Of a stretch of 59,285 bases of DNA, positions 10,585-19,316 are shown one piece after another (position 1 is the stretch's first letter; every line of letters starts with the position of its first letter). The DNA lies in assembly GCA_035626675.1 (NCBI GenBank), contig DASPNH010000171.1, forward strand, positions 1-59,285, read 5' to 3'. The notes beneath the pieces were generated by a model. That model had not been told where the DNA came from. It searched no databases and was given only the letters and a program-made list of their open reading frames with translations. This DNA is from DASPNH01 sp035626675. GTDB taxonomy: Bacteria; Desulfobacterota; Binatia; UBA1149; CAITLU01. A program made the translations under genes and the position numbers.

Positions 10585-10670
10585 TTTCGGTAGCCTCCCG
10601 AGAAGTGCAATGCCCGAGCGATCAGCGGGTAACACGTAGCGTCACCGTGAATCAACGGGCTTTCGGGTTT

Positions 10671-11321
10671 CTATTCGGGCTGCGCGGCCGAGTCACTCGC
10701 GCGTTCGACTTTTCCGCCACGGCGGCGAAGTTGCAGGCCGGGCTCGGCCTGTTTCGCGCGCTTCTCTGCGTTCCAGGCCAGGCCGGGATCCGGCTTGAGA
10801 TAGTAGGCGTTGGCGAGCTCGATCCAGCGGTCCGCATTGCCGGGATCCTTCTCGGCAGCGGCGCGAAGCTGGTAGAGCGCATCGTCCATCGCGGTCAGAT
10901 CGCGCAGCAGGCGGCCGTATGCAGCGTGATTCTCGGGCGATGGGTCGGTTCTTACGGCGTCCTTGAGTGACGCCAGGGCCTCTCGCACCTTGGCCTTGGC
11001 GCGCAGACGAAGGCCCTCCTCGCGAAGCCGCTGCCCCTCCGCAACGGCCTCGGGCGATCCGGCAGCCGGGGAGCTGGCTGCGTCCGGCGGCAGCGGCGGC
11101 GGTGCTGGAGGCGATACCGACGGCGGCAGCGAAGATGTCGCTGGCGGGTGCGGCTGCGGCGGAGCAGATGGCGCCGGATCGTCGGCCGCACGTCGATCCG
11201 ACGGTGGCGGCGCCGGGTCGCGGGCGGTCATGCCGGGCGGCTCGGGGGTGTCGCGTGCCGCGATCCACAATCCAGCGGCAATCGCGACGGCGAACATGGC
11301 GGCCAGACCGGCCCGGCTCAA
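10671..11321 (-). CDS. Membrane-anchored TPR protein
   Basis: Protein of 216 residues with an N-terminal signal anchor (AGLAAMFAVAIAAGLWIAA), a long Pro/Ala-rich linker (about residues 35-95) and two or three C-terminal TPR-like helices (LREEGLRLRAKAKVREALAS, YGRLLRDLTAMDDALYQL, RWIELANAYYLKPD). The start was placed at TTG 11321, which overlaps the ddl stop as TTGA and gives the anchor a basic residue in front; ATG at 11297 is the alternative but leaves a short anchor. The coupling to ddl suggests a cell-envelope role, though no function can be assigned. Confidence 0.65.
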   Translation of the reverse strand: MSRAGLAAMFAVAIAAGLWIAARDTPEPPGMTARDPAPPPSDRRAADDPAPSAPPQPHPPATSSLPPSVSPPAPPPLPPDAASSPAAGSPEAVAEGQRLREEGLRLRAKAKVREALASLKDAVRTDPSPENHAAYGRLLRDLTAMDDALYQLRAAAEKDPGNADRWIELANAYYLKPDPGLAWNAEKRAKQAEPGLQLRRRGGKVERASDSAAQPE

Positions 11322-12400
11322 CGTCGTTCGATGGCCAGCGCCAGCAGACGCTCGACCAGCTCCGGAAGGTCGATACCCGCCGCCGCCCACAAGCGCGGAT
11401 ACATGCTGATCTGCGTGAAGCCGGGAATCGTGTTGATCTCGTTCAGGAGAACCTCACCGGTGTTGCGCTCGAGGAAGAAGTCGATGCGCGCCATGCCGCG
11501 GCCGCCGATCAGCGCCCACGCGGCCTGCGCCACTTCGTGAATGCGAGCCAGCGCCTCGTGCGAAACCTCGGTGGGCGCGCGCAGGCCGGCGGTTGCATCG
11601 ACGTACTTGCTCTCGAAATCGTAGAAACCGTCGGCCGGCATGATCTCGCCGACCGGGGACAGTTGCGCGGGCTTGCTGCCGAGTACGGCGATCTCGATCT
11701 CGCGCGCATCGACCGCGCGCTCGACCAGGACGCGCTCGTCGTACTTGCGCGCTTCGGCCAGGGCCTCCTTCAGCTGGGCGGCATCGGCGGCGCGCGTCAC
11801 TCCAACCGAAGAGCCGAGATTGGCTGGCTTGACGTAGCACGGGTAACCGAACGCCGCCCTGACCCGGACGTCCAGGGCCGCACTGTCGTCGTCACCGGCC
11901 CACAGGAACTCGACCTGTGGAAGGCCGGCGCCGGTGCACAGCGTCTTCATGGCGAGCTTGTCCATGGCCAGCGCGCTTGCGGTGGTGCCTGCTCCGACGA
12001 ACGGCACGCGAGCGAGCTCGAGCAGTCCCTGGACGGTTCCGTCTTCCCCATTGGGTCCGTGCAGCATGGGGAAGACCACGTCGATCGCCGTCGATGCGTC
12101 ACCTTCGAGATCCTTGCCGTCCAGCGAGCGCAGGCGGCAGGACGTCCCGTCCCATGCCAGCGTCACCCGCCGCATGCCGCCGCCGTCCAGGTCCAGGATG
12201 GCGGTGCGTGCGGCTTCGAGCTGGCTGGCGATGTCGCCGTGCACCCAGACGCCGTCGCGGGTGATGCCGACCACGGTCACCCGGTGCGGGGTCTGCGCGA
12301 GAGCGCCGATGACGGTGGCTCCCGAGCGAAGGGATATGGGGTGCTCGGCCGATCGGCCTCCCACCAGAACCAGAACGTGCAAATTGCGGGATCCCCTCAC
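11318..12400 (-). CDS. ddl: D-alanine--D-alanine ligase
   Basis: ATP-grasp ligase that makes D-Ala-D-Ala for peptidoglycan precursors. The protein is 360 residues. It shows the N-terminal GGRSAEHPISLRSG (usual EHEVSL has Glu where this has Pro), HGPNGEDGTVQGLLE, the flexible loop with SSVGVT and FYDFESKY, and the C-terminal NEINTIPGFTQISMYPRLW motif containing Mg-binding Glu and Asn. The gene stands alone with a downstream TPR gene coupled to it (TTGA overlap) and is divergent from a LysR gene across a 262-base intergenic region. It is not in a division/cell-wall (mra/fts) cluster. Confidence 0.94.
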   Translation of the reverse strand: MRGSRNLHVLVLVGGRSAEHPISLRSGATVIGALAQTPHRVTVVGITRDGVWVHGDIASQLEAARTAILDLDGGGMRRVTLAWDGTSCRLRSLDGKDLEGDASTAIDVVFPMLHGPNGEDGTVQGLLELARVPFVGAGTTASALAMDKLAMKTLCTGAGLPQVEFLWAGDDDSAALDVRVRAAFGYPCYVKPANLGSSVGVTRAADAAQLKEALAEARKYDERVLVERAVDAREIEIAVLGSKPAQLSPVGEIMPADGFYDFESKYVDATAGLRAPTEVSHEALARIHEVAQAAWALIGGRGMARIDFFLERNTGEVLLNEINTIPGFTQISMYPRLWAAAGIDLPELVERLLALAIERR

Positions 12401-12662
12401 CGGGCCACCTCATCCTGCCGCCTCGACGGGCGGGAACCGAAGCGAATGCGGCTTGTGTAGCACCGCGCGCGGCCACGCCCAACATTCTCGTGTCCGCAGC
12501 GGCCAAGAGCCGCCGGCGGTTGCCGGAGCCTCGAAACAGCCCCGTGCTGAAGAGGGGCTAATCCGTCGCGGCGCAAATTTCTGGTTTGCTGCTGGAAGGC
12601 AGCGAGTTATAAGCAGAAGGAAATCACCGGCGTGCGAAGTTCATCGTCGGTTATGGAGCGCG

Positions 12663-13571
12663 ATGCACATCGAGACGCTGAAGATCTTCTGTGACGTGGT
12701 CGAGAACCAGAGCTTCTCGCTGGCCGCGTCGCAAAATTTCATCACCCAGTCCGCTGTCAGCCAGCAGGTTCGCGGGCTGGAGGAGCGCTACGGCAAGCGC
12801 CTCCTGGAACGCAAGAGGGGAAGCGTGCGCCCGACCGCCGCTGGTGAAATCCTGCACCGCGCCAGCCGCGAGATCCTCCACCTGTTCAACGAGATGGAGG
12901 CCCAGCTGCAGGGGCTGAGCAACGTCGTCACCGGCAGCATCCGCGTCGGCACGGTCCACAGCATCGGCCTCTACGAGCTGTCCGAGCCGCTCAAGCACTA
13001 CTTTGCGGACTTTCCGCACGTCAACGTCTACCTGGAGTACGATCGCGCCAGCCACGTCTACGAGCAGGTACTGCGTGGCAACGTCGACCTCGGTATCGTG
13101 GCCTACCCCACCGCGCGCGCGCAGATCACCGTGCTGGATTTCCGCACCGATCGCCTGGTCGTCGCGTGTGCCCCCGATCATCCGCTTGCCGACAAGGCGC
13201 GCATCTCGGTCGCAGACCTGCATGGCGAGAAGATCGTCGGTTTCGAGAAGGGCATCCCGACGCGGCTCGCACTGGACCGCCTCTTCACCGAGAAGCAGGT
13301 CGGGGTTCAGTACGTTGCAGAGCTCGACAACATCGAGATGGTCAAGCGCCTGGTCGAAGTCGGGGCCGGCGTGGCGATCATCCCGGACAAGGCGTGTGCG
13401 CACGAGGTGCATGCGGGGACGCTGGTGCGCATCGAGCTCGCCGACCGAGGCATCACGCGGCCGATCGGCATCATCTATCGCACCGGCAAGCACTTCAGCC
13501 CTGCGGCCGAAAAGTTCATCGAGTACCTGCAGGCCGACTCCAAGCGTCACCTGCAGGCGCGTTCGGCGTAG
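12663..13571 (+). CDS. LysR-family transcriptional regulator
   Basis: Regulator of 302 residues. The N-terminal winged helix-turn-helix is clear (IETLKIFCDVVENQSFSLAA, then SAVSQQVRGLEERYGKRLLE), followed by a periplasmic-binding-like effector domain starting GSIRVGTVHSIGLYE. The inducer is unknown; the sequence type is of the CysB/CbbR-like size class. It is divergent from ddl, the usual arrangement for LysR regulators that control the neighbouring gene, and converges on the LLM oxidoreductase with nine bases between stops. The 262-base upstream region is AT-richer than its surroundings around 12570-12640, where its promoter probably lies, but I could not define an operator. Confidence 0.9.
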   Translation: MHIETLKIFCDVVENQSFSLAASQNFITQSAVSQQVRGLEERYGKRLLERKRGSVRPTAAGEILHRASREILHLFNEMEAQLQGLSNVVTGSIRVGTVHSIGLYELSEPLKHYFADFPHVNVYLEYDRASHVYEQVLRGNVDLGIVAYPTARAQITVLDFRTDRLVVACAPDHPLADKARISVADLHGEKIVGFEKGIPTRLALDRLFTEKQVGVQYVAELDNIEMVKRLVEVGAGVAIIPDKACAHEVHAGTLVRIELADRGITRPIGIIYRTGKHFSPAAEKFIEYLQADSKRHLQARSA

Positions 13572-13580
13572 CCGCGCAGC

Positions 13581-14519
13581 CTAGCGCAGCGCCGGCATGA
13601 CCTCGCGCGCGAACAGCTCCAGGGTTTCCTCGCTGGCCAGATCGCCGAACATGATGGCGAAGTCCTGAACGCCGCGTTTCCTCTTCGCGCGCAGACCTTC
13701 GATGACGCGCTCCGGAGTGCCCTGCACCGAAACCTTCTCGACGTCGGCGAAGCCGCCGAGCACGGCCTTGGCCATCGACATCTTCTCCTGGAAGCGAGCT
13801 TCGTCTGCGCCGATCACGACCATGGTCTGCTCGCTGACGACGATCTCGCCGACGTCGCGCCCGATGCCCTGGCAGTGCGAGGTCAGCACGGTGTGCAACC
13901 GCTCGATCTCGTCCGCGCTGCTCATGGGGCAATTCCAGCGATGCGCGTACCTGGCCACCAGCCGCAGCAGCACCTTCTCGCCGGCGCCGCCGATGGTGAT
14001 CGGCAGCGGTGACTGCAGGGGCCTCGGCTGATTGGGTGCATCATCGACGCGGTAGTGGGTTCCGTGAAACGTCGCGCGACGCTCTCTGGACATTCGCGAA
14101 ATGATCTCGAGCCCTTCCTCGAGCTGCGAGAGACGAACGCGCATCGGCGGGAAATCGTAGCCGTAGGCCCGGTACTCCTCCTCCATCCATCCTGCACCCA
14201 TGCCGAGCTCGAAGCGGCCAGCGGCGATGTTGTCGACGGTTGCCGCCATCTTGGCCACCAGTGCAGGGTTGCGGTAGGAGTTGCAGGTCACCATGTGACC
14301 TAGACGCAGCCTGCTCGTTGCCACCGTCAGAGCGGCCAGCGCCGTCCAGCCTTCCAAAAAATCGAGGTCGGGCATTCCACCGGCCCAGAAATGGTCGACG
14401 AGCCACAAGCCGTCATAACCCAGCTCCTCGACCAGCTGCGTTCGTGATCGCAGCACGTCCCAGGACAGGCCGGCTTGAGGGAGGAACACCGAGAACGTTG
14501 CGGTCTGTGGTAAAGACAT
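13581..14519 (-). CDS. LLM-class (luciferase-like) F420/flavin-dependent oxidoreductase
   Basis: TIM-barrel oxidoreductase of the bacterial luciferase-like family, 312 residues. The typical strands are present: GYDGLWLVDHFW, TSRLRLGHMVTCNSYRNPALVAKMAATVD, GRFELGMGAGWMEEEYRAYG and PLPITIGGAGEKVLLRLVARYA, followed by the variable C-terminal half. This pattern is typical of actinobacterial and deltaproteobacterial enzymes that use F420, but FMN cannot be excluded. The start is strongly supported by AGGAGGT four bases upstream of the ATG. The substrate is unknown. Confidence 0.9.
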   Translation of the reverse strand: MSLPQTATFSVFLPQAGLSWDVLRSRTQLVEELGYDGLWLVDHFWAGGMPDLDFLEGWTALAALTVATSRLRLGHMVTCNSYRNPALVAKMAATVDNIAAGRFELGMGAGWMEEEYRAYGYDFPPMRVRLSQLEEGLEIISRMSRERRATFHGTHYRVDDAPNQPRPLQSPLPITIGGAGEKVLLRLVARYAHRWNCPMSSADEIERLHTVLTSHCQGIGRDVGEIVVSEQTMVVIGADEARFQEKMSMAKAVLGGFADVEKVSVQGTPERVIEGLRAKRKRGVQDFAIMFGDLASEETLELFAREVMPALR

Positions 14520-14736
14520 GCGACCTCCTGCTACACGAGCCATTCGGGTCAGCGGCGCGATATGGGCCACCCGCTCAGACGGAAACGCGGACCGACCCAC
14601 GCACGCGCGTCCGTTGCGCACAGCTTTGCGCACATGCCGCTGCGGCCGACAAGCGCCGGGAAGCCTCGTTGCGCCGTCGTCCCTCTCGGCCTTATCCTTG
14701 GCGCCGCACTGCTCCCACGCAGTACGCGAGAGTTCG

Positions 14737-15504
14737 ATGGCCACGCGCGACCGCAAACAGCCTCGCTCCGGGGATCGGCACGTGAGCGAAAACGGGTTCC
14801 ACTCGCCGTTCGCCGACCTTGCCAGGACGATCAAGGAAGATCGCAAGACGCAGCGAAAGGCCCAGAAGAAGGCCGAAGCCGCTTCGGCGCCGCCGCCGGC
14901 TCCCGCGCCGGAGGTGCCGGCCTCGGGCAAAGTCACCGACGAGGAAGCTTTTGCGGCCGCCGTGGCCGGAGCGGCGCCAATGGTCAGGGTACACGGCCCG
15001 CTGCGTCGCTCTTACACTCCCGATCTCGCCGGAATCGGTGCGCACAGGGATGCGAACGATCTGGCATACACCGACACGTTCGACATCTCCTTTCACGATC
15101 ATTACGTGCGCGGCCGTGCTGCGGACGTGAGTCGCGAAACTCTCGTTCAGCTCGAAAAAGGTATGTTTGCGGTCAGTGCACACCTCGATTTGCACGGCAT
15201 GACGCTGGAGGACGCGCGCGCTGCCGTCGACGATTTCCTGAGAGAACAGCAGCGGCGAGGCCATCGATGCGTTCTGCTGGTGACGGGAAAGGGCAAGAAC
15301 TCGCCCAGACAGCAGGGGGTGTTGCGAGAGAAGGTTCCCGAATGGCTCGCGCGCGGACCGAGCGCGCGTCGCATCATCGCTTTCGTCAGCGCACGCCCGT
15401 GCGATGGCGGCCTCGGTGCACTGTATGTATTGATGCGCAGAGGCAGTTCGCGTAAAAATCGAATCGACGTCGAGCTTGGCGGGGTCGGTGGTCTCGAGAG
15501 CTGA
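14737..15504 (+). CDS. Smr-domain protein (putative nuclease)
   Basis: Protein of 255 residues with a basic, low-complexity N-terminal region and a C-terminal Smr domain (about residues 148-235). The domain carries the LDLHG and TGKGKNS motifs and the LREKVPEWL helix typical of stand-alone Smr proteins (YdaL/SmrA/SmrB type), which are DNA nicking or ribosome-collision endoribonuclease enzymes. The start could also be the GTG at 14782 (MSENGFHSPF), which resembles the usual N-terminus of SmrA/B proteins. The gene is divergent from the LLM oxidoreductase. Confidence 0.88.
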   Translation: MATRDRKQPRSGDRHVSENGFHSPFADLARTIKEDRKTQRKAQKKAEAASAPPPAPAPEVPASGKVTDEEAFAAAVAGAAPMVRVHGPLRRSYTPDLAGIGAHRDANDLAYTDTFDISFHDHYVRGRAADVSRETLVQLEKGMFAVSAHLDLHGMTLEDARAAVDDFLREQQRRGHRCVLLVTGKGKNSPRQQGVLREKVPEWLARGPSARRIIAFVSARPCDGGLGALYVLMRRGSSRKNRIDVELGGVGGLES

Positions 15505-15608
15505 TTTGCACGAGGGCAGATCGCTCGGTCACCGAAGGCCAGGCTCGAGATCGACGAGCTGCTCGCTCTCGTCAACTGTACAAAAGTGTTCCTTCCTACG
15601 ATTCCTCC

Positions 15609-16838
15609 GTGAAGACGGTGGATGTGGAGGTGGTGGTGTTGAAAGCGGAGGAGTCGTGTCGCCTGCTCTATGTGGGAGACGACGGCGACGTTTATCAGAG
15701 CAGCGGCGCAGGCAACGTGCGCAAGCTGACATGGGGCTGGAACGAACTGGCCAGCCCGGACCGGCTCTACTACGTATGGCCGGCCTACTCGCCCGACGGC
15801 TCGCAGATCGCGTGCTTCGGCGTGCGTTCCGGCGCCATCCCGGAAGCCAGCCTCTACACGCTGGCCAACGACGGCGTGCGCATGGACGAGGTCTGGCGCA
15901 TGACGGAGTCGGCCGCGCCCGTATGCGAGAGCTGGTCGCCCGACTCGAAATACATCGCGCTGCTGCTCCAGGGCGAAGACGAGCTCCAGCTCGAAATCGC
16001 ACGCACCGACCGTCCCGGCCGCACCGTCACGATCGACCGTGGCGCGCCGCTGTTCTGGTCGTGGTCTCCGCAGCCAGGCTACATCGCGGTCCATACCGGC
16101 GGCAGCTCGAGCATCTACGATGACGCTCGCCTGTCGATCTTCCGCGTCGGCGACGAATGCACGCGCATCGTCGAGCTGACTCCGGGTGAGTTCCGAACGC
16201 CCACGTGGTCGCCCGACGGCAAGCGTCTGGCCTATATCGATGGCAGTGATTCGCGCGGTGAGTTCCTGTCGTTCTACCGCATCGAAGATGGCCGCATCGA
16301 CGTGGTCCAGCAGGTCCAGGGCCAGACCGTCATGCTGTGGTCGCCCGACGGCCGGACGCTGGCGGTGTCGCAGGCGCTCGGGGATTCTCCGCACGTTTAT
16401 TCTGGCGTGACGCTGGTGGACATCGCCACCGGGCTCTCTCGCGTCCTGGACGATTCCGAAGTCGTCAGCTTCTTCTGGTCGCCGTGCTCCAGCCGGATCG
16501 TGACGATGTCGTTCGACGCGCGCGCCGGAATGCAGTGGTCGCTGCTGGACACGACGGGGAATGCGCGCCGGCGCCTGCTCGGATCGACCTTCTACCCGAG
16601 CCGCGAGCTCGTCTACTTTTCGTGGTTCTTCGACCAGTTCGCGGCCTCGCATCCGCTCATCTCACCGGATGGGACGCAGCTCGTCTTCGCGGGCCACATT
16701 GGCGAGCGCGCGCCGATCTCGGCGCGCGGCCAGAGCAACGTGTACCTGGCTTCGCTCTCCGACGACCGTCCCGTCGAGCGACTGGCCGCGGGCCACTTCG
16801 CCTGCTGGGACGCGCAGATGAGGGCGGCCTCGATGTGA
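15609..16838 (+). CDS. TolB/WD40-like beta-propeller protein
   Basis: Protein of 409 residues built from repeated blades with the TolB-type signature 'WSPDGKRLAYI': YSPDGSQIACFG, WSPDSKYIALLL, WSPQPGYIAVHT, WSPDGKRLAYID, WSPDGRTLAVS, WSPCSSRIVTMS and ISPDGTQLVFAG, about seven units at 50-60 residue spacing, enough for one closed propeller. No signal peptide is visible, so a cytoplasmic place is likely. The GTG start has no strong ribosome site; TTG at 15642 follows GGAGGTGG and may be used instead. Its stop overlaps the next gene by four bases (GTGA), pointing to coupling with the phospholipid synthase. Confidence 0.8.
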   Translation: MKTVDVEVVVLKAEESCRLLYVGDDGDVYQSSGAGNVRKLTWGWNELASPDRLYYVWPAYSPDGSQIACFGVRSGAIPEASLYTLANDGVRMDEVWRMTESAAPVCESWSPDSKYIALLLQGEDELQLEIARTDRPGRTVTIDRGAPLFWSWSPQPGYIAVHTGGSSSIYDDARLSIFRVGDECTRIVELTPGEFRTPTWSPDGKRLAYIDGSDSRGEFLSFYRIEDGRIDVVQQVQGQTVMLWSPDGRTLAVSQALGDSPHVYSGVTLVDIATGLSRVLDDSEVVSFFWSPCSSRIVTMSFDARAGMQWSLLDTTGNARRRLLGSTFYPSRELVYFSWFFDQFAASHPLISPDGTQLVFAGHIGERAPISARGQSNVYLASLSDDRPVERLAAGHFACWDAQMRAASM

Positions 16839-17440
16839 TCGCGCCGGATGCGGCGCTGGCACCGAACCTGGTCAGCCTGACCCGGCCCGTGCTCGGCGTT
16901 CTGCTCGCCGGTTCCCTGCAGTCGGGCAGCTCGCCGGCTGCGTTGCCGCTGGTCCTGGCTGCCTGCCTCAGTGACTACGTCGATGGGCGCCTGGCGCGCC
17001 GTGCGGGGCTGGAACGATTCTCCGGCCGCCTGATCGACAACTTCTGCGATGCGACGTTCCTGGCTCTGGCGTTCTGGGCCATGGGTGAGGCCAGGCTCTG
17101 GGCGCCCGCTGGCGGCTGGCTCGGATCGCGCTGGGTCTGGGTCAATGGCCTGCCGCTGCTGGCCTTCGCTTCGGCGTTCACCGCCTACCTCGCGCGCATG
17201 CTGATCGAACGACTGCGCGGCATCGCACCTGCCCGCTCCCGGCTCGGCCACGCCGCGGGCATCGCCAACTATGGGCTGGCCATCGCCGGCGCCGTCGAGG
17301 CGATACCGTCGCTGACGCTCTGGCCTGGGTTTCGCGAGCCGGGCTTCGTGGCGATCGCGGCGCTGAATCTGGCAGCGGTGGCCGAGAACCTGGGCCTTGT
17401 GTTCCCAGCCAGGCGTAACGAACCTACAATGCGGCCATGA
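16835..17440 (+). CDS. CDP-alcohol phosphatidyltransferase
   Basis: Membrane enzyme of 201 residues that transfers a phosphatidyl group from a CDP-linked donor to an alcohol. The family motif D-x2-D-G-x2-A-R-x8-G-x3-D-x3-D is complete, starting at DYVDGRLARR (near residue 47) and ending at GRLIDNFCD. Several hydrophobic segments surround it. The acceptor (glycerol phosphate, serine, inositol or another) cannot be told from the motif. The start is GTG overlapping the propeller gene's stop (GTGA), and its own stop overlaps the next ATG (ATGA), so three genes are translationally linked. Confidence 0.87.
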   Translation: MIAPDAALAPNLVSLTRPVLGVLLAGSLQSGSSPAALPLVLAACLSDYVDGRLARRAGLERFSGRLIDNFCDATFLALAFWAMGEARLWAPAGGWLGSRWVWVNGLPLLAFASAFTAYLARMLIERLRGIAPARSRLGHAAGIANYGLAIAGAVEAIPSLTLWPGFREPGFVAIAALNLAAVAENLGLVFPARRNEPTMRP

Positions 17441-18387
17441 CATCGCTGGCATGCCGAGTCCCGCGGCGGGTCCGAGTGTGGCTGGTCGCGCTGACTCTGG
17501 CCGCCTGCACTCCGGTCTCACGCTCCTACATCGTCCACAGCGCCGATCTCACCTGCGACGAGGCCAATCGCGTCGTCTACGCCTCCATCGGCGACATGGG
17601 GATGAAGGTGACGTCCTTCTCGCCGGCCGCGCCCGGCCGTGCCGGCAGGATCACGGCTGTCGGCCCCGACCGCCGCGGCGATGTCTCGATCACGTGCGAT
17701 GCTGCCGGTGTCCATATCGATCCCAATCAGGCGACGATGGGTGATCGGTCATTCGAACGCGGAATCTTCCTGTCGGTGACGGGTCGCTCGGGCCTCTCGG
17801 TGCAGCACGGCGAAATCCAGGGCCGTACGCCCACGGCCGCCGCGGCGGTCTCCACTTCGGATGGGTCGGCGGGTGCGCACGCTGCAGGCGCCCGGCCGGC
17901 AGTGCGCACCGCCGCAGCCACTGCAGCCGAAGACGACGAGGAGGCCGGCGGCGGCATGCGAGTGCGGCTGGAACCTCAGCGCGGGTTCTCGACCGTCCTC
18001 GATTTCGATGCCGACCTTGCCAGCGCCGGCATCCTTCCGATCAAGGTGGACATCCGCAACGGCACGGCCCGCTCCTATACCTTCGATCCCAAGGACATCA
18101 TCGTGCGCGTACGAGGCTCACGGCAGTCCGCCGATCCGCTATCGCCCGCCGACGCCACCGCCAGGCTGAGCGGCGCCGCCGGCGCCGGAGGCAAGCAGAC
18201 CAACATCGGCAACGTCGCCTCGGCGACCAGGATCATGACGGACAAGGCCCTGAAAGGCGCCAAACTGGGGCCCGGCGGCAGCACCGGCGGCTACGTCTAC
18301 TACCCGGTCGGCGACTACGACCGCGCCAAGGTCACGATGACGGACGTGGAAACGGGAGAGCTCGAAGGTTTCAGCGTCGAGTTCTGA
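17437..18387 (+). CDS. Predicted lipoprotein, unknown function
   Basis: Lipoprotein of 316 residues with lipobox LTLAAC after a basic n-region (PRRVRVW). Two globular parts are visible: an N-terminal one (about residues 30-120, TCDEANRVVYASIGDMGMKVTSF and on) and a C-terminal one (about 170-316) with immunoglobulin-like strands (ILPIKVDIRNGTARSYTFDPKDIIVRVRG), joined by an Ala-rich linker. The latter strand pattern recalls domains that describe non-covalent surface proteins, but I recognise no family. The gene is coupled to the CDP-alcohol phosphatidyltransferase by an ATGA overlap. Confidence 0.72.
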   Translation: MTSLACRVPRRVRVWLVALTLAACTPVSRSYIVHSADLTCDEANRVVYASIGDMGMKVTSFSPAAPGRAGRITAVGPDRRGDVSITCDAAGVHIDPNQATMGDRSFERGIFLSVTGRSGLSVQHGEIQGRTPTAAAAVSTSDGSAGAHAAGARPAVRTAAATAAEDDEEAGGGMRVRLEPQRGFSTVLDFDADLASAGILPIKVDIRNGTARSYTFDPKDIIVRVRGSRQSADPLSPADATARLSGAAGAGGKQTNIGNVASATRIMTDKALKGAKLGPGGSTGGYVYYPVGDYDRAKVTMTDVETGELEGFSVEF

Positions 18388-18476
18388 GCAGTCCTACGGC
18401 AGCGCAAACCACTGCCGCAAAAGGCTCGCATAGACCGCGGACCTATGTTTCACTCCGCGCCGCCCAGGAGGACTGC

Positions 18477-19301
18477 ATGGCGACCGTCATAACCGAGGAG
18501 TGCATCAACTGCGGTGCCTGTGAGCCCGAATGCCCCAACACGGCCATCTACCAGGGCGGGGTCGAGTATGAGTGGCAGGGGGCCAAGCATGCCCCGATCT
18601 CCAACGATTACTTCTTCATCGTTCCGCCCAAGTGCACCGAGTGCGTCGGCTTCTTCGATCACGAGGCGTGCGCCGCGGTATGTCCGGTGGATTGCTGCAT
18701 ACCGGATCCCAAGATTCCCGAGACCGAAGCGCAGCTGATCGAGCGCGCCAGACAGCTACACCCCGGAACCGATTTCGGCGCGGACTTCCCGTCCCGATTC
18801 CGTCAAGGAGGGGAGGCTGCTGCCGCGCCTTCTGGCGATGCAGCTCCCGGCGCAGTAACGACCGCGGCGCCCGCTGCTGCGCCCACGCCGAAACCGGCTG
18901 CCGCCAAGCCAGCCGCAGCGCCTGCAGCCGCAGCGCCACCGGCGCCGACCCAGGGCACGAGCCTGGAGGACTTCGACGTGCCCATCGTGTGCAAGAGCTG
19001 CGAGGGTGAATACACGGTGGGCTTCCGCTTCGTCACTCCCGGCGTGAATCTGCGCTGCCCGCACTGCGGCGTCTCGCAGAGCCCGACCCAGCAGATGTAC
19101 GTTCTGGTCAGCCAGGTGCTGGCGCGCTACACCGAGAAGCTCGACGCGGAGATCGAGCGCCACCACCAGATCGAAGAGGCGGAGCAGAAGCGATTCGAGC
19201 GCGGCGTGCGCAAGCTTCGCGAGGACGTCGAGGGCGAGATCCGCCGTATCAGCTCACGCATGTCGGCCAAGCCCAAGCGTTCCTTCCTCGGTCTGGGCTG
19301 A
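18477..19301 (+). CDS. 2[4Fe-4S] ferredoxin fused to zinc-ribbon and coiled-coil domain
   Basis: Protein of 274 residues with three parts. Residues 1-85 are a bacterial ferredoxin of the Alvin/YfhL type: first cluster CINCGACEPECP, second CTECVGFFDHEACAAVCPVDC with the eight-residue insertion. An Ala/Pro linker follows (about 110-160). The C-terminal part has a zinc ribbon (CKSC ... CPHC, near residues 175-200) and a charged coiled coil to the end. The linker and zinc-ribbon arrangement is unusual for a ferredoxin and suggests tethering to a partner. AGGAGG seven bases upstream fixes the start. The next gene begins 15 bases after its stop. Confidence 0.88.
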   Translation: MATVITEECINCGACEPECPNTAIYQGGVEYEWQGAKHAPISNDYFFIVPPKCTECVGFFDHEACAAVCPVDCCIPDPKIPETEAQLIERARQLHPGTDFGADFPSRFRQGGEAAAAPSGDAAPGAVTTAAPAAAPTPKPAAAKPAAAPAAAAPPAPTQGTSLEDFDVPIVCKSCEGEYTVGFRFVTPGVNLRCPHCGVSQSPTQQMYVLVSQVLARYTEKLDAEIERHHQIEEAEQKRFERGVRKLREDVEGEIRRISSRMSAKPKRSFLGLG

Positions 19302-19316
19302 CGCGCCGGAGCGCCG

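Noticed and set aside
8140..10593. Plus-strand 817-codon open frame over the acyl-CoA ligase and hydrolase region
   Set aside because: It is out of frame with one gene and antisense to the other, both of which have full domain motifs.
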